Of a stretch of 64,000 bases of DNA, positions 52,341 through 61,783 are shown in pieces. The notes beneath the pieces were generated by a model. The model was not told the origin of the DNA. It ran no database searches and saw only the letters and a list, made by a program, of their open reading frames with translations. The stretch's first letter is position 1. Each line of letters begins with the position of its first letter. The stretch spans positions 1-64,000 of the forward strand of contig NZ_WKKA01000011.1 in NCBI RefSeq assembly GCF_009674885.1. Direction: 5' to 3'. A program made the position numbers and the translations under genes. Source of the DNA: Paracoccus sp. S-4012. Its GTDB lineage: Bacteria; Pseudomonadota; Alphaproteobacteria; Rhodobacterales; Rhodobacteraceae.

Positions 52341-52922
52341 TCAGCGCCGCCGGTCGCGGCGGCTGCTCATCGGCTGGAACGCGACCCCCACATGCGCCTC
52401 GCAATAGGGCTTGCCCTGCTGCGAGGGCAGGCCGCAGAACCAGAACTTCTCGGTCGCCGGGTCGCCGATCGGCCATTTGCAGGTCCGCTCGGTCAACTCC
52501 ATCAGCGTGAGCTTGCGCGACCGCTTCTCGACCTCGCGGACCGAGGCGAGGGCCTCGGGGCTGATCTCGTTGGCCGAGGGCTGCGGCGGCAGCGGCTGGC
52601 CGGCGGGCACGATCGGGCGGCGCGGGGTGAAGACGGCGACGGGCGTCTCCTCCACCTCCTCCGGTTCGGCCTCGGGCTCCTCGGCCTCCGGCTCCGCCTC
52701 GACGACGATCTCCGGCTCGGCCTCGACCACCGGGGCGGGCGCGGGCTCCGTCGCGGCCTCTGCCACCGGCTCCTCGTTGCGGTTCGAGAGGCCCAGACGA
52801 TGGACCTTGCCGATGACAGCGTTGCGGGTGACGCCGCCCAGTTCCTTGGCGATCTGGCTCGCGGACTGGCCTTCGCCCCACATCCGCTTCAGCGTCTCGA
52901 CCCGCTCTTCGGTCCAGGACAT
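52341..52922 (-). CDS. gcrA: Cell-cycle regulator GcrA
   Basis: 193 residues. N-terminal DNA-binding domain MSWTEERVETLKRMWGEGQSASQIAKELGG followed by TRNAVIGKVHRLGL, and C-terminal RNA-polymerase-interacting part with CKWPIGDP and FWFCGLPSQQGKPYCEAH. Between them lies a long Glu/Ala/Pro linker (about 50-105), almost all acidic. Sigma70 co-activator of methylation-linked cell-cycle genes in alphaproteobacteria. Start at ATG 52922. Confidence 0.94.
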   Translation of the reverse strand: MSWTEERVETLKRMWGEGQSASQIAKELGGVTRNAVIGKVHRLGLSNRNEEPVAEAATEPAPAPVVEAEPEIVVEAEPEAEEPEAEPEEVEETPVAVFTPRRPIVPAGQPLPPQPSANEISPEALASVREVEKRSRKLTLMELTERTCKWPIGDPATEKFWFCGLPSQQGKPYCEAHVGVAFQPMSSRRDRRR

Positions 52923-52996
52923 CCTTGTCCACCCTTGCATGTTCGTGGCTGGCCCGGTCTACATCCGGGAATGCCGAGACATATCCCTCGCAGTCC

Positions 52997-53821
52997 ATGA
53001 CTTCAAGAACACCCCCCGCCACAACCCGCCGCGGCATGGGCGCGCGCCGCTTCGGCCGCGTCAACTGGCTCGGCCTGTGGACCCTCGCGCTGCGCGAGGT
53101 CCGCCGCTTCATGGCCGTCTGGCAGCAGACGATCTTCGCGCCGCTGATGACCGCCGGCCTCTTCGTGCTGGTCTTCGCGCTCGCCCTCGGGCGCGACCGG
53201 GGCGAGGTGATGGGGCTGCCCTACCTGACCTTCCTGGCGCCAGGCATCCTGATGATGACGGTGATCCAGAACGCCTTCGCCAACACCTCGTCCTCGATCA
53301 TCAGCTCGAAGATGCAGGGCAATATCGTCGACACGCTGATGCCGCCCCTCTCGGCGGGCGAGATCCTTGCGGGCTACCTCGCCGGCGGCGTGGCGCGGGC
53401 GGGGCTGGTGGCGGCCGTGATCACGGCGGGGATGGCGCTGGCACTGGGCCTGCGGGTGGCGCATCCGCTCTGGGCCGTCGCCTTCGTGCTGCTCGGGGCG
53501 CTGCTGATGGGCGGCCTGGGGATGCTCGCCGCGATCATCGCGCAGAAGTTCGATCACATGGCGGCGATCACCAACTTCATCGTGACGCCGCTGAGCTTCC
53601 TCTCCGGCACCTTCTACTCGGTCGAGACCCTGCCGGGCGCCTTCCGCGCCTTCAGCTATGTGAACCCGGTCTTCTACCTGATCGACGGCGCCCGCTACGG
53701 CTTCACCGGCGTCTCGGATGCCGACCCGCGCCTCGGCCTTCTCGTCTGCGTCGTGGCCACGTCACTGGTCGCCGGACTGGACTGGCACTGGCTGCGGATC
53801 GGCTACCGCATGAAACCCTAG
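52997..53821 (+). CDS. ABC-2 type transporter permease
   Basis: 274 residues with six hydrophobic spans and the ABC2 pattern LALREVRRFMAVWQQTIFAPLM, FLAPGILMMTVIQNAFANTSSSI and PLSFLSGTFYSVETLP. No ATPase gene is adjacent, so its partner is encoded elsewhere. Divergent from gcrA across 74 bases. ATG 52997 taken; ATG 53036 also possible. Confidence 0.87.
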   Translation: MTSRTPPATTRRGMGARRFGRVNWLGLWTLALREVRRFMAVWQQTIFAPLMTAGLFVLVFALALGRDRGEVMGLPYLTFLAPGILMMTVIQNAFANTSSSIISSKMQGNIVDTLMPPLSAGEILAGYLAGGVARAGLVAAVITAGMALALGLRVAHPLWAVAFVLLGALLMGGLGMLAAIIAQKFDHMAAITNFIVTPLSFLSGTFYSVETLPGAFRAFSYVNPVFYLIDGARYGFTGVSDADPRLGLLVCVVATSLVAGLDWHWLRIGYRMKP

Positions 53822-54384
53822 GCGCGGATCATCAGCAGCCACGCGCGCCCGGCGCCCTGCCAGCCGTCATGCACCACCTTCCGCCGGGCCGCGACCGCGT
53901 AGCCCGCCGCGGCGTAGACGGCGCGGGCGGCGGTGTTGCTGTCGGCGACGATCAGGCTCATGCCGCGGGGGCCGCGCTCGCGCTCGGCGAAGCGCAGCAG
54001 CGCCGCGCCGACGCCGTGGCGGCGATGGCCGGGGGCGGTGGCGAGGATGTGGACATGGCCGGTGCCGGCGGCCTCGTCCTCCAGCTCCTGCAGCGGCACG
54101 AAGACCGGCGGCATGTCTCGCGGCATCGGCTCGGGCCTGTCCGGCAGGCGATAGGCATAGAGGCACCCCGCCGGCACGCCGTCGCGCTCGGCCACGAAGG
54201 CGCGGCGCCACGACACCGACGCGGTGTCGCCCGCCACGCGCGCGAGGCCGACCGCCTCGGGCGCCTGCCCAGGCCCGGCCATGCCCGCCCAATGGTGACG
54301 CGGCAGGCCCTCGCCCGCGGCATCGACCAGCGGCATCAGGAACGCGGCGTCCTCTCGGACCGCCGGGCGGATCGCGAGGGCCAT
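53818..54384 (-). CDS. GNAT family N-acetyltransferase
   Basis: 188 residues; acetyl-CoA-binding motif A in VHILATAPGHRRHGVGAALL, then SLIVADSNTAARAVYAAAGYAV. Substrate unknown. Its stop overlaps the end of the convergent permease gene by 4 bases. 145 bases separate its start from argD. Confidence 0.85.
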   Translation of the reverse strand: MALAIRPAVREDAAFLMPLVDAAGEGLPRHHWAGMAGPGQAPEAVGLARVAGDTASVSWRRAFVAERDGVPAGCLYAYRLPDRPEPMPRDMPPVFVPLQELEDEAAGTGHVHILATAPGHRRHGVGAALLRFAERERGPRGMSLIVADSNTAARAVYAAAGYAVAARRKVVHDGWQGAGRAWLLMIRA

Positions 54385-54529
54385 GACCTCCCCCCTTCCG
54401 GGCCCGCGCAGTCTAGCACGCAGGCCGCCCGCGCGTCTTGTGCCCTCCGCCGCGCCGCGCTACCGCGTTGACTTCACCCCCGCCGTCGCCATCCTGCGGC
54501 CGCAGCCGCCGTCCTGCCCGAGAGTCCCG

Positions 54530-55708
54530 ATGAGCACGCATCTGCTGCCGACCTACAATCGCGCCGACATCGCCTTCACCAAGGGCGAGGGCAGCTGGGC
54601 CATCGCCGAGGACGGCACCCGGTACCTCGACCTCGGCGCGGGGATCGCCGTCAACAGCCTCGGCCATGCCAACCCCGAACTGGTGCAGGCGCTGACCGGG
54701 CAGGCGCAGAAGATCTGGCACGTCTCGAACGTCTACCGCATCCCCGAGCAGGAGCGGCTGGCCGACCTCATGGTCGAGCACAGCTTCGCCGACATGGTGT
54801 TCTTCACCAACTCCGGCACCGAGGCGGCGGAACTGGCGATCAAGATGGTCCGCAAGTACTGGACCGAGCAGGGCGACCCCGACCGCATCGAGATCCTGAC
54901 CTTCGAGGGCGCCTTCCACGGCCGCTCGACCGGCGCCATCGCCGCGGCCGGGTCCGAGAAGATGGTCAAGGGCTTCGGCCCGCTGATGCCCGGCTTCCGG
55001 CCTCTTCCCTGGGGCGATCTCGACGCGCTGAAGGCCGCGATCAGCGACCGCACCGCCGCCGTGATGATCGAGCCGGTGCAGGGCGAGGGCGGCATCCGCC
55101 CGCTGCCGGACGAGGACCTTCGCGCCATCCGGGCGCTCTGCGACGAGACCGGGGCGCTGCTGGTCCTCGACGAGGTGCAGTGCGGGATGGGCCGCACGGG
55201 GCGCCTCTGGGCCTATGAATGGGCGGGGATCGAGCCGGACGTGATGATGGTCGCCAAGGGCATTGGCGGCGGCTTCCCGCTGGGCGCGGTGCTGGCCACC
55301 GATGCGGTCGGCGGGGTCATGACCGCGGGCAGCCACGGCTCGACCTACGGCGGCAACCCGCTGGCCTGCGCCGTGGGCGCGCGGGTAATGGAGATCATCG
55401 CCGACGAGGGCTTCCTGGCCGAGGTGCGCCGCAAGGGCGCGCTGATGCGCCAGAAGCTCGAGGGCCTGGTCGCGAGCCACCCGGAGGTGTTCGAATCGGT
55501 GCGCGGGCAGGGCCTGATCCTCGGCCTGCGCTGCCATGTGCCCCCCGCCGATCTGGTCCGCGCGGGCTATGCCGAGCAGCTGCTGACGGTCGCCGCCTCC
55601 GACAACGTTGTCCGCCTGGTCCCGCCGCTGACGATCACCGACGACGAGATCGCCGAGGCGGTTGCGCGGCTGGACCGCGTCGCGACGCGGGTCGAGGATG
55701 GCGGCTGA
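54530..55708 (+). CDS. argD: Acetylornithine aminotransferase
   Basis: 392 residues, fold-type I class III transaminase. [45 protein letters not shown] and the PLP Lys in [13 protein letters not shown] are intact. ATG 54530 begins the conserved [15 protein letters not shown]. Arginine synthesis; argF follows after one inserted gene. Confidence 0.94.
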   Translation: MSTHLLPTYNRADIAFTKGEGSWAIAEDGTRYLDLGAGIAVNSLGHANPELVQALTGQAQKIWHVSNVYRIPEQERLADLMVEHSFADMVFFTNSGTEAAELAIKMVRKYWTEQGDPDRIEILTFEGAFHGRSTGAIAAAGSEKMVKGFGPLMPGFRPLPWGDLDALKAAISDRTAAVMIEPVQGEGGIRPLPDEDLRAIRALCDETGALLVLDEVQCGMGRTGRLWAYEWAGIEPDVMMVAKGIGGGFPLGAVLATDAVGGVMTAGSHGSTYGGNPLACAVGARVMEIIADEGFLAEVRRKGALMRQKLEGLVASHPEVFESVRGQGLILGLRCHVPPADLVRAGYAEQLLTVAASDNVVRLVPPLTITDDEIAEAVARLDRVATRVEDGG

Positions 55709-55826
55709 GCCGCTTGCCGTGACCGCGACGGCGTGAAACAGGGACGGGAATGCAGGGACATGCGACCTCGATCATGAGCGATGCCGCCAGCGAAGCGCGG
55801 GGTTCCCTTGTCGCGCAGGCCGTCTC

Positions 55827-56621
55827 ATGAACGCCGCGCCGCCCGCCTCTGTCGAGCCCCCTCCAGCCATCGCTTTCACGGCCTTGTGCCCGATCTGCGC
55901 CAAGCCGCGGCGGTTCGAGGCGGCGGACGACTTCTTCGCCCCGCGGGACGCTCTCACCGCCCCGGATTGCGAACTGAACGGCTGCGTCACGCGCGAGCGG
56001 GCGCTCGCGGCAACGCTGTTCTCGGTCTATCCGCGCGGCGAGGTGCGTCGAATGCGGGTTCATGAGGCAGCGCCGGGGGGACGGGGCATCTCGCTCTGGC
56101 TGCACCAGAACGTGGGCGGCCTCGTGCTGACCGGCTACTTTCCCGACCAGCCCTTCGGCGACATGGTGGGCCATGTGCGCAACGAGGACCTCGAGGCGCA
56201 GACCTTCGAGGACGAGTGCTTCGATCTGGTGGTGCATCTCGACGTGATGGAGCACCTGTTCCACCCCTTCCGGGCGCTGACGGAGATCTACCGCACGCTG
56301 CGCCCCGGCGGCCTGTGCCTCTTCACCGCGCCGACCTATGGCGGCCGCGAGACGTCCGAGCAGGTCGCCTTCCTCGAGGACGGCGCGGTCAGGATCGTGG
56401 GCGAGCCGGAATACCACGGCAACCCGCAGGGCGACGGCTCGCTGGTCACATGGCGCTACGGCTACGACCTGCCGCTGCTGATCGCGCGGCAGACCGGCTT
56501 CGACGTGGAGGTCCGTCGCTGGCAGTCGCCGTCCATCGCCGTGATGGGGCGCATGACCGAGGTCTATCTCCTGCGCCGGCCCCTTCGCACCGCTGAAACG
56601 GACACCAGAGACAGCGAATGA
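55827..56621 (+). CDS. SAM-dependent class I methyltransferase with N-terminal Cys motif
   Basis: 264 residues. N-terminal C-P-I-C pair that may bind zinc; the methyltransferase core has [21 protein letters not shown] and [18 protein letters not shown], but the G-x-G-x-G loop is not obvious. The stop overlaps the argF start (AATGA), so it is coupled to argF although no methyl transfer is known in arginine synthesis. Possibly a surface-polysaccharide or methionine-like methyltransferase; function unknown. Confidence 0.75.
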   Translation: MNAAPPASVEPPPAIAFTALCPICAKPRRFEAADDFFAPRDALTAPDCELNGCVTRERALAATLFSVYPRGEVRRMRVHEAAPGGRGISLWLHQNVGGLVLTGYFPDQPFGDMVGHVRNEDLEAQTFEDECFDLVVHLDVMEHLFHPFRALTEIYRTLRPGGLCLFTAPTYGGRETSEQVAFLEDGAVRIVGEPEYHGNPQGDGSLVTWRYGYDLPLLIARQTGFDVEVRRWQSPSIAVMGRMTEVYLLRRPLRTAETDTRDSE

Positions 56622-57544
56622 CCCATTTCCTCGACATCCACACCACCGCCAAATCCGACCTCCGCGCCATGATCGACGCCGCCCGGCGCATCAAGGAGGC
56701 GCGGGGCGATGTGCCGAAGGGGACGCCGGACCGCGACCAGCCGCTCAAGAACCGCATGGTGGCGCTGATCTTCGAGAAGCCCTCGACCCGGACCCGGATC
56801 AGCTTCGATCTCGGCGTGCGGCAGATGGGGGGCGAGACGATGGTGCTCAGCGGCGCCGACCTGCAGCTCGGGCATGGCGAGACGGTGGCCGACACCGCGC
56901 GGGTGCTGAGCCGCTTCGTGGACCTCATCATGATCCGCACCTTCGAGGAGGCGACGCTGCACGAGATGGCCGAGCACGCGACGGTGCCGGTCATCAACGG
57001 GCTGACCAACCGCACCCATCCCTGCCAGATCATGGCCGACGTGCTGACCTATGAGGAGCATCGCGGGCCGATCGCCGGGCGCAAGGTGGTTTGGTCGGGC
57101 GACGGCAACAACGTCTGCGCCTCGCTGATCCATGCCGCCGGGCAGTTCGGCTTCGACTTCACCTTCACCGGCCCGCAGCCGCTCGACCCCGAGCGTGAAT
57201 GGATCGACTTCGCTCGCTGCCAGGGCGTCGCGGCCGAGACCGAGCGCGACCCGGCGAAGGCGGTGGAGGGGGCGGACCTGGTCGTGACAGACACCTGGGT
57301 CTCGATGCACGACCCGCAGTCCGCCCGCGAGCGGCGGCACAACCAGCTGCGCCCCTATCAGGTCAACGAGGCGCTGATGGCGCGCGCGAAACCCGACGCG
57401 CTCTTCATGCACTGCCTGCCCGCACATCGCGACGACGAGGTGACGAGCGCGGTGATGGACGGGCCGCAGTCGGTCGTCTGGGACGAGGCCGAGAACCGCC
57501 TCCACGCGCAGAAGGCGGTCATGCGGTGGTGCCTCGGGGTCTGA
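56618..57544 (+). CDS. argF: Ornithine carbamoyltransferase
   Basis: 308 residues. Carbamoyl-phosphate motif [12 protein letters not shown] (about 52), [12 protein letters not shown] and the ornithine motif [12 protein letters not shown] are complete. Makes citrulline. Ends 10 bases from the convergent trpS stop. Confidence 0.96.
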   Translation: MTHFLDIHTTAKSDLRAMIDAARRIKEARGDVPKGTPDRDQPLKNRMVALIFEKPSTRTRISFDLGVRQMGGETMVLSGADLQLGHGETVADTARVLSRFVDLIMIRTFEEATLHEMAEHATVPVINGLTNRTHPCQIMADVLTYEEHRGPIAGRKVVWSGDGNNVCASLIHAAGQFGFDFTFTGPQPLDPEREWIDFARCQGVAAETERDPAKAVEGADLVVTDTWVSMHDPQSARERRHNQLRPYQVNEALMARAKPDALFMHCLPAHRDDEVTSAVMDGPQSVVWDEAENRLHAQKAVMRWCLGV

Positions 57545-57554
57545 CCCCGCCCGC

Positions 57555-58580
57555 TCAGCGCGAGCGGATCAGCCCCATGATGTCCATGGTCTGGTGCAGG
57601 ATCGGCCGGGCGATGGCGTCCGCGCGCTCGGCGCCTTGGCCGAGGATGCGGTCGATCTCGGCCGGGTCGGCCATGTAGTCCTGCATCCGCTTCGTGATCG
57701 GGCCCAGCACCTCGACGGCGACCTCCGCAAGCGCCGGCTTGAATGCGCCGAAGCCCTGCCCCTCGAAGCGCGCCAGCAGCGCGGCGGGCGTCTCATCGGA
57801 CAGGGCGGCATAGATGTTGACGAGGTTCTTCGCCTCGGGCCGGTCCTTCAGCCCCTCCATGCTGCCGGGCAGCGGCTCGGCATCGGTCCGGGCCTTGCGG
57901 ATCTTCTGGGCGATGGCGTCGGCGTCGTCAGTCAGGTTGATACGGCTGGCGTCCGAGGGATCGGACTTGGACATCTTCCTGGAGCCGTCGCGCAGGCTCA
58001 TCACCCGCGTCGCGACGCCCTCGATCAGCGGCTGCACCTCGGGGAAGAAATCGACGCTGTAATCGTGGTTGAACTTGGCGGCGATGTCGCGCGTCAGCTC
58101 CAGATGCTGCTTCTGGTCCTCGCCCACCGGCACCGCGTCGGCGTGATAGACGAGGATGTCGGCCGCCATCAGCGAGGGATAGGCCAGCAGGCCGAGGCTG
58201 ACATTCTCGCTGTTGCGGCCCGCCTTGTCCTTGAACTGCGTCATCCGGTACATCCAGCCGACCCGCGCCACGGTGTTGAACAGCCATGCCATTTCCGCAT
58301 GCGCGGGCACCTGGCTCTGGTTGAAGAGGATCGACCTGGCCGGATCAACGCCCGAGGCCATGAAGGCCGCCGCGGCCTCCCGCGTCTGCCGCGTCAGCAC
58401 CGCCGGCTCCTGCCAGACGGTGATCGCGTGCAGGTCCACGATGCAGTAGATCGTCTCGGGGCCGGTCCCCTGGAACTCCGCGAACCGCTTCAGCGCGCCG
58501 AGATAGTTGCCGAGCGTCAGCCCGCCCGAGGGCTGGATGCCGGAGAAGATGCGTCTGATCGGGGGGCGTGCTTCGGTCAT
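57555..58580 (-). CDS. trpS: Tryptophanyl-tRNA synthetase
   Basis: 341 residues, class I synthetase. [17 protein letters not shown] carries the HIGH-equivalent (T-L-G-N) and KMSKSDPSD the KMSKS loop. Normal bacterial length. 81 bases separate it from ptsN. Confidence 0.96.
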   Translation of the reverse strand: MTEARPPIRRIFSGIQPSGGLTLGNYLGALKRFAEFQGTGPETIYCIVDLHAITVWQEPAVLTRQTREAAAAFMASGVDPARSILFNQSQVPAHAEMAWLFNTVARVGWMYRMTQFKDKAGRNSENVSLGLLAYPSLMAADILVYHADAVPVGEDQKQHLELTRDIAAKFNHDYSVDFFPEVQPLIEGVATRVMSLRDGSRKMSKSDPSDASRINLTDDADAIAQKIRKARTDAEPLPGSMEGLKDRPEAKNLVNIYAALSDETPAALLARFEGQGFGAFKPALAEVAVEVLGPITKRMQDYMADPAEIDRILGQGAERADAIARPILHQTMDIMGLIRSR

Positions 58581-58661
58581 GGCTGCCTGTCGCGCGGGGG
58601 AACGGGTCGCGGAGCGATAGCCCCCGCGGCCGGCGGGCGCAACCGCGCCTGCCGGCCGGCC

Positions 58662-59135
58662 TCAGGCCGCCTTGATCGTCGTCGCCGAAGCCAGCAGCGC
58701 GTGCAGCGCCACCGGGTCGGTATTGGCCCTGAGCGTGTCGCGCAGCTCGGCGCTGCGCATGGTCCGCGACACCAGGGCGAGCGCCTTGAGGTGATCCACC
58801 CCGCCCGAGGAGGGCGCGAGCAGCGTGAAGACCAGATCGACCGGCTGCCGGTCCACTGCATCGAAATCGAGCGGCCGGTCGAGGCGGATGAACAGCCCCT
58901 GCACCTTCTCCACCCCGTGCAGCCGGGCATGGGGCAGCGCCACGCCCTGCCCCACCCCGGTCGGGCCGAGGGCCTCCCGCTCCTGCAGCGCGTCCAGGGT
59001 GGTGGCGGCGGGCAGGCCATAGACCGTCTGCGCCAGTTCCGCGATTTCGTGGAACAGCCGCTTCTTGCTGGCAACCTGCGCCACGGAACGCACCGCGGCG
59101 GGCGGGAGAATCTCGGCGATCTGCATGTCGGTCAC
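58662..59135 (-). CDS. ptsN: PTS IIA-like nitrogen-regulatory protein PtsN
   Basis: 157 residues; phosphorylated His 69 in GVALPHARL, and VDLVFTLLAPSSGGVDHLKAL is conserved. Part of the nitrogen PTS relay. Follows hpf as in most proteobacteria, 29 bases apart. Confidence 0.92.
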   Translation of the reverse strand: MTDMQIAEILPPAAVRSVAQVASKKRLFHEIAELAQTVYGLPAATTLDALQEREALGPTGVGQGVALPHARLHGVEKVQGLFIRLDRPLDFDAVDRQPVDLVFTLLAPSSGGVDHLKALALVSRTMRSAELRDTLRANTDPVALHALLASATTIKAA

Positions 59136-59164
59136 TTCTGCCGCCCGGCGCGCGGGCGGACGCC

Positions 59165-59749
59165 TCAGTTGCTGATGTTGCGCGGGTCGATCCAGCCCAC
59201 GTTGCCGTCGTCGCGGCGATGGACGACGTTGACGCCGCCGTGCTTCTCGTTGCGGAAGACCAGCAGCGGCATGCCGGACAGCTCCATCTGCATGACCGCA
59301 TCGCCGACCGAGAGCGTCGGCACCCGCGTCTCCATCTCGGCCACGATGATCGGCTGCAGGCCCTGGTCGTCCTCGGCCTCGTGCCAGTCGTCCTCGTCGC
59401 CGGTCAGCACATACGAACCGGCGGCGCTGAACTCAACGGGTTCGGCGCGGCCCTGGTGGTGGTCCTTCAGCCGGCGCTTGTAGCGGCGCAACTGCTTGTC
59501 CATCTTCTCGCGGCAGGCCTCGAAGGCGGCATAGATCTCGGGCGCCTGCCCCTTGGCCTGGACCGTCAGCCCGGTCGAGAGGTGCACCACGGCGTCGCAG
59601 ATGAAGTTGAACGCGTCCTTCGAGAAGATGACCGTCAGGTCGGTCGGCCGCTGCGCGTATTTCTCGACCGTCTCGCCGATCTCCGAACGGACATGGGTGG
59701 TGAGCGCGTCACCGATGTCGATTTGCTTGCCGCTGATCTGGGTGCGCAT
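59165..59749 (-). CDS. hpf: Long-form ribosome hibernation promoting factor
   Basis: 194 residues from ATG 59749, where the conserved MRTQISGKQIDIG begins (a further ATG lies six codons upstream). N-terminal RaiA/HPF domain binds the 30S decoding centre; C-terminal domain (PTLSVGDAVMQMELSGMPLLVFRN) dimerises 100S ribosomes. rpoN, which often precedes hpf after lptB, is absent here. Confidence 0.93.
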   Translation of the reverse strand: MRTQISGKQIDIGDALTTHVRSEIGETVEKYAQRPTDLTVIFSKDAFNFICDAVVHLSTGLTVQAKGQAPEIYAAFEACREKMDKQLRRYKRRLKDHHQGRAEPVEFSAAGSYVLTGDEDDWHEAEDDQGLQPIIVAEMETRVPTLSVGDAVMQMELSGMPLLVFRNEKHGGVNVVHRRDDGNVGWIDPRNISN

Positions 59750-59934
59750 TTCGGGTGTGTTCTCCATCTCTCAGCCGTCGCCGGCCGCTGCGGGACCGCC
59801 CATCCGGCCCGCGTCCGGCGCGGGTGGGAATCCGGTGGCGGAGGGGGAAGATGCGGCGTGACGCAATCGCGGCGACATGGCCCCATGAGGCCGCGAACCC
59901 CCTGCAGTGTCAACGGCCTTCGCGGGGCCGGGTT

Positions 59935-60690
59935 TCACTGGATCCGGAAATCCTCGCCCAGATAGACGCGGCGCACGTCCGGGTCGTCCACCACCTCGGC
60001 CACGGTCCCGGCCATCAGCATCCGCCCGTCATGCAGGATCACCGCGCGGTCCACGATGCCCAGCGTCTCGCGCACGTTGTGGTCGGTGATGAGGACGCCG
60101 ATGCCGCGATCCTTCAGCGCCGCGACCAGCACCCGGATCTCGCCCACGGCGATCGGGTCCACCCCGGCGAAGGGCTCGTCGAGCAGCAGGTAGCGCGGGT
60201 CGGCGGCGAGGCAGCGGGCGATCTCGACCCGCCGGCGCTCGCCGCCCGAGAGGGCGAGGGCGGGGGCGTGGCGCAGGTGGCCGATCGAGAAGTCGCCCAG
60301 CAGCTCTTCCAGCCGGTCGCGGCGGTGATGGCGCTCGGGCTCGGCCACTTCGAGCACGGCCATGATGTTCTGCTCGACCGAGAGGCCGCGGAAGATCGAC
60401 ATCTCCTGTGGCAGGTAGCCGATCCCGAGGCGAGCGCGGCGGAACATCGGCAGGCCCGAGGCGTCGCGGCCGTCGATGCGGACCTCGCCCGCGTCGGGCG
60501 TGACGAGGCCCGCGACGCAGTAGAAGCAGGTGGTCTTGCCCGAGCCGTTGGGCCCCAGCAACGCCACCACCTCGCCGCGCGCCAGATCGAGCGAAACGTC
60601 GTGGATCACCGGGCGACGGCGGTAGGATTTTCTCAGGCCCCGGACCGCGAGGCCCAGCGGCACCGGCGCGGCGGCGTCGGCCTGCGTCAC
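59935..60690 (-). CDS. lptB: LPS export ABC ATPase LptB
   Basis: 251 residues; Walker A GPNGSGKTT, signature LSGGERRRVEI, Walker B YLLLDEPFAGVDP, LITDHNV. Drives LPS extraction with LptFG. Overlaps lptA by 4 bases. Confidence 0.95.
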   Translation of the reverse strand: MTQADAAAPVPLGLAVRGLRKSYRRRPVIHDVSLDLARGEVVALLGPNGSGKTTCFYCVAGLVTPDAGEVRIDGRDASGLPMFRRARLGIGYLPQEMSIFRGLSVEQNIMAVLEVAEPERHHRRDRLEELLGDFSIGHLRHAPALALSGGERRRVEIARCLAADPRYLLLDEPFAGVDPIAVGEIRVLVAALKDRGIGVLITDHNVRETLGIVDRAVILHDGRMLMAGTVAEVVDDPDVRRVYLGEDFRIQ

Positions 60691-61169
60691 TGGCTACCGC
60701 CGGGCTGCAGCACGCTGCGGACGCGGCCCTCGACCTGCGCGGTGCCAGAGGCGAGGTTCACGACCATTCGCTCGGCCGAGAGCACGTTCTGCCCCTGCGT
60801 CAGCACCACGTCGCCGGTCAGCGTGACGGTGCCCGATTCCACGTCATAGGACGCCGCTTCCGCCTCGGCCGCATCGGGGCCGCTGACCAGCGTGACCCCG
60901 CCCGAGGCCTCGAGGCTGCTGATCCGGCTCATGTCGCCCTCGGCGTAGCGGACCGAGACGCTGTCGGCGGTCAGCCGCATCTCGCCCTGGGCAATCGCCA
61001 CGTTGCCGTTGAAGACCGCGCTGCCGTCCGCCTGGTTGACCGAGAGCGCGTCGGCCGCGACCTCGACCGGCGCGTCGGTGTCCGCGCGGATGCTGCCGAA
61101 GCCGGTGGCCTGCTGCGCGTAGGCGGGCGCGGCGAGGAGGAAGGCGGCGGCGAGCAGGGGGCGGAGCAT
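60687..61169 (-). CDS. lptA: LPS transport periplasmic protein LptA
   Basis: 160 residues with signal peptide (LLAAAFLLAAPAYA). OstA-type beta-jellyroll pattern: VEVAADALSVNQADGSAVFNG, MRLTADSVSVRYAEGD, TLTGDVVLTQGQNVL. Forms the LPS bridge across the periplasm. 20 bases from lptC. Confidence 0.9.
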   Translation of the reverse strand: MLRPLLAAAFLLAAPAYAQQATGFGSIRADTDAPVEVAADALSVNQADGSAVFNGNVAIAQGEMRLTADSVSVRYAEGDMSRISSLEASGGVTLVSGPDAAEAEAASYDVESGTVTLTGDVVLTQGQNVLSAERMVVNLASGTAQVEGRVRSVLQPGGSQ

Positions 61170-61189
61170 GGCGGACCTCGGCGGCGGGT

Positions 61190-61783
61190 TCAGGGGCGGT
61201 ATATCAGCCGCACCCCGCCGGTGAAATCCAGAAGGTAGTCGGGGTCCTGGCTATCGTCGGCAGGGGCGAGGCGGGCGCGGTCGGCCTCGATCTCGCCGAA
61301 GGGCGCGGTGGCCTGCACGCCGCCCGTCGCCTCGACCGCCGAACGGTCGGTGGCGGCCGCGACCTGCGGGGCGTCGAGTGTCCAGCCGGAGTTGAGGCTC
61401 AGCGCCACGCCGCCGTCGAGCGTGATCGCCTCGTCGCCCACCGTGAGCTGCGGCGCCGTCAGCTGCGCCGCGAGCCCGTCCGCCGCCCGCCAGTCGACGC
61501 GCAGCCGCCGCGCCCCGGTGAGGCCGCCCGCGGCATCCGGCGCCGCGCTGTCGGCCGCGACGGTGAGCCGTGCGCCGTCCTCGGTCACGGTGGCCCAGCG
61601 GGGCGCCGTGATCTGCGGGTCGCGGGCGCGCGCCTCGGCGTCCACGCGGGCATAAGGGATGCCGCGGCCCTCCTCCGGGTGGCGCGAGAGCAGGAACAGC
61701 GTCGAGAGCACGGCGAGCGCGGCGAGCGGCAGCAGCACCCTGAGCCAGGCCACGACGACCGAGCGCAGGCCCACCGAAGCCAT
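61190..61783 (-). CDS. lptC: LPS export protein LptC
   Basis: 197 residues: one N-terminal membrane anchor (VLLPLAALAVLSTLFLL), then an LptC jellyroll (ITAPRWATVTEDGARLTVAAD, ITLDGGVALSLNSGWTLDAP). Start overlaps the kdsD stop (ATGA). Confidence 0.88.
   Translation of the reverse strand: MASVGLRSVVVAWLRVLLPLAALAVLSTLFLLSRHPEEGRGIPYARVDAEARARDPQITAPRWATVTEDGARLTVAADSAAPDAAGGLTGARRLRVDWRAADGLAAQLTAPQLTVGDEAITLDGGVALSLNSGWTLDAPQVAAATDRSAVEATGGVQATAPFGEIEADRARLAPADDSQDPDYLLDFTGGVRLIYRP

Noticed and set aside
57594..59483. 629-codon plus-strand frame opposite trpS and ptsN
   Set aside because: Antisense shadow of two clearly identified genes; no motif of its own.
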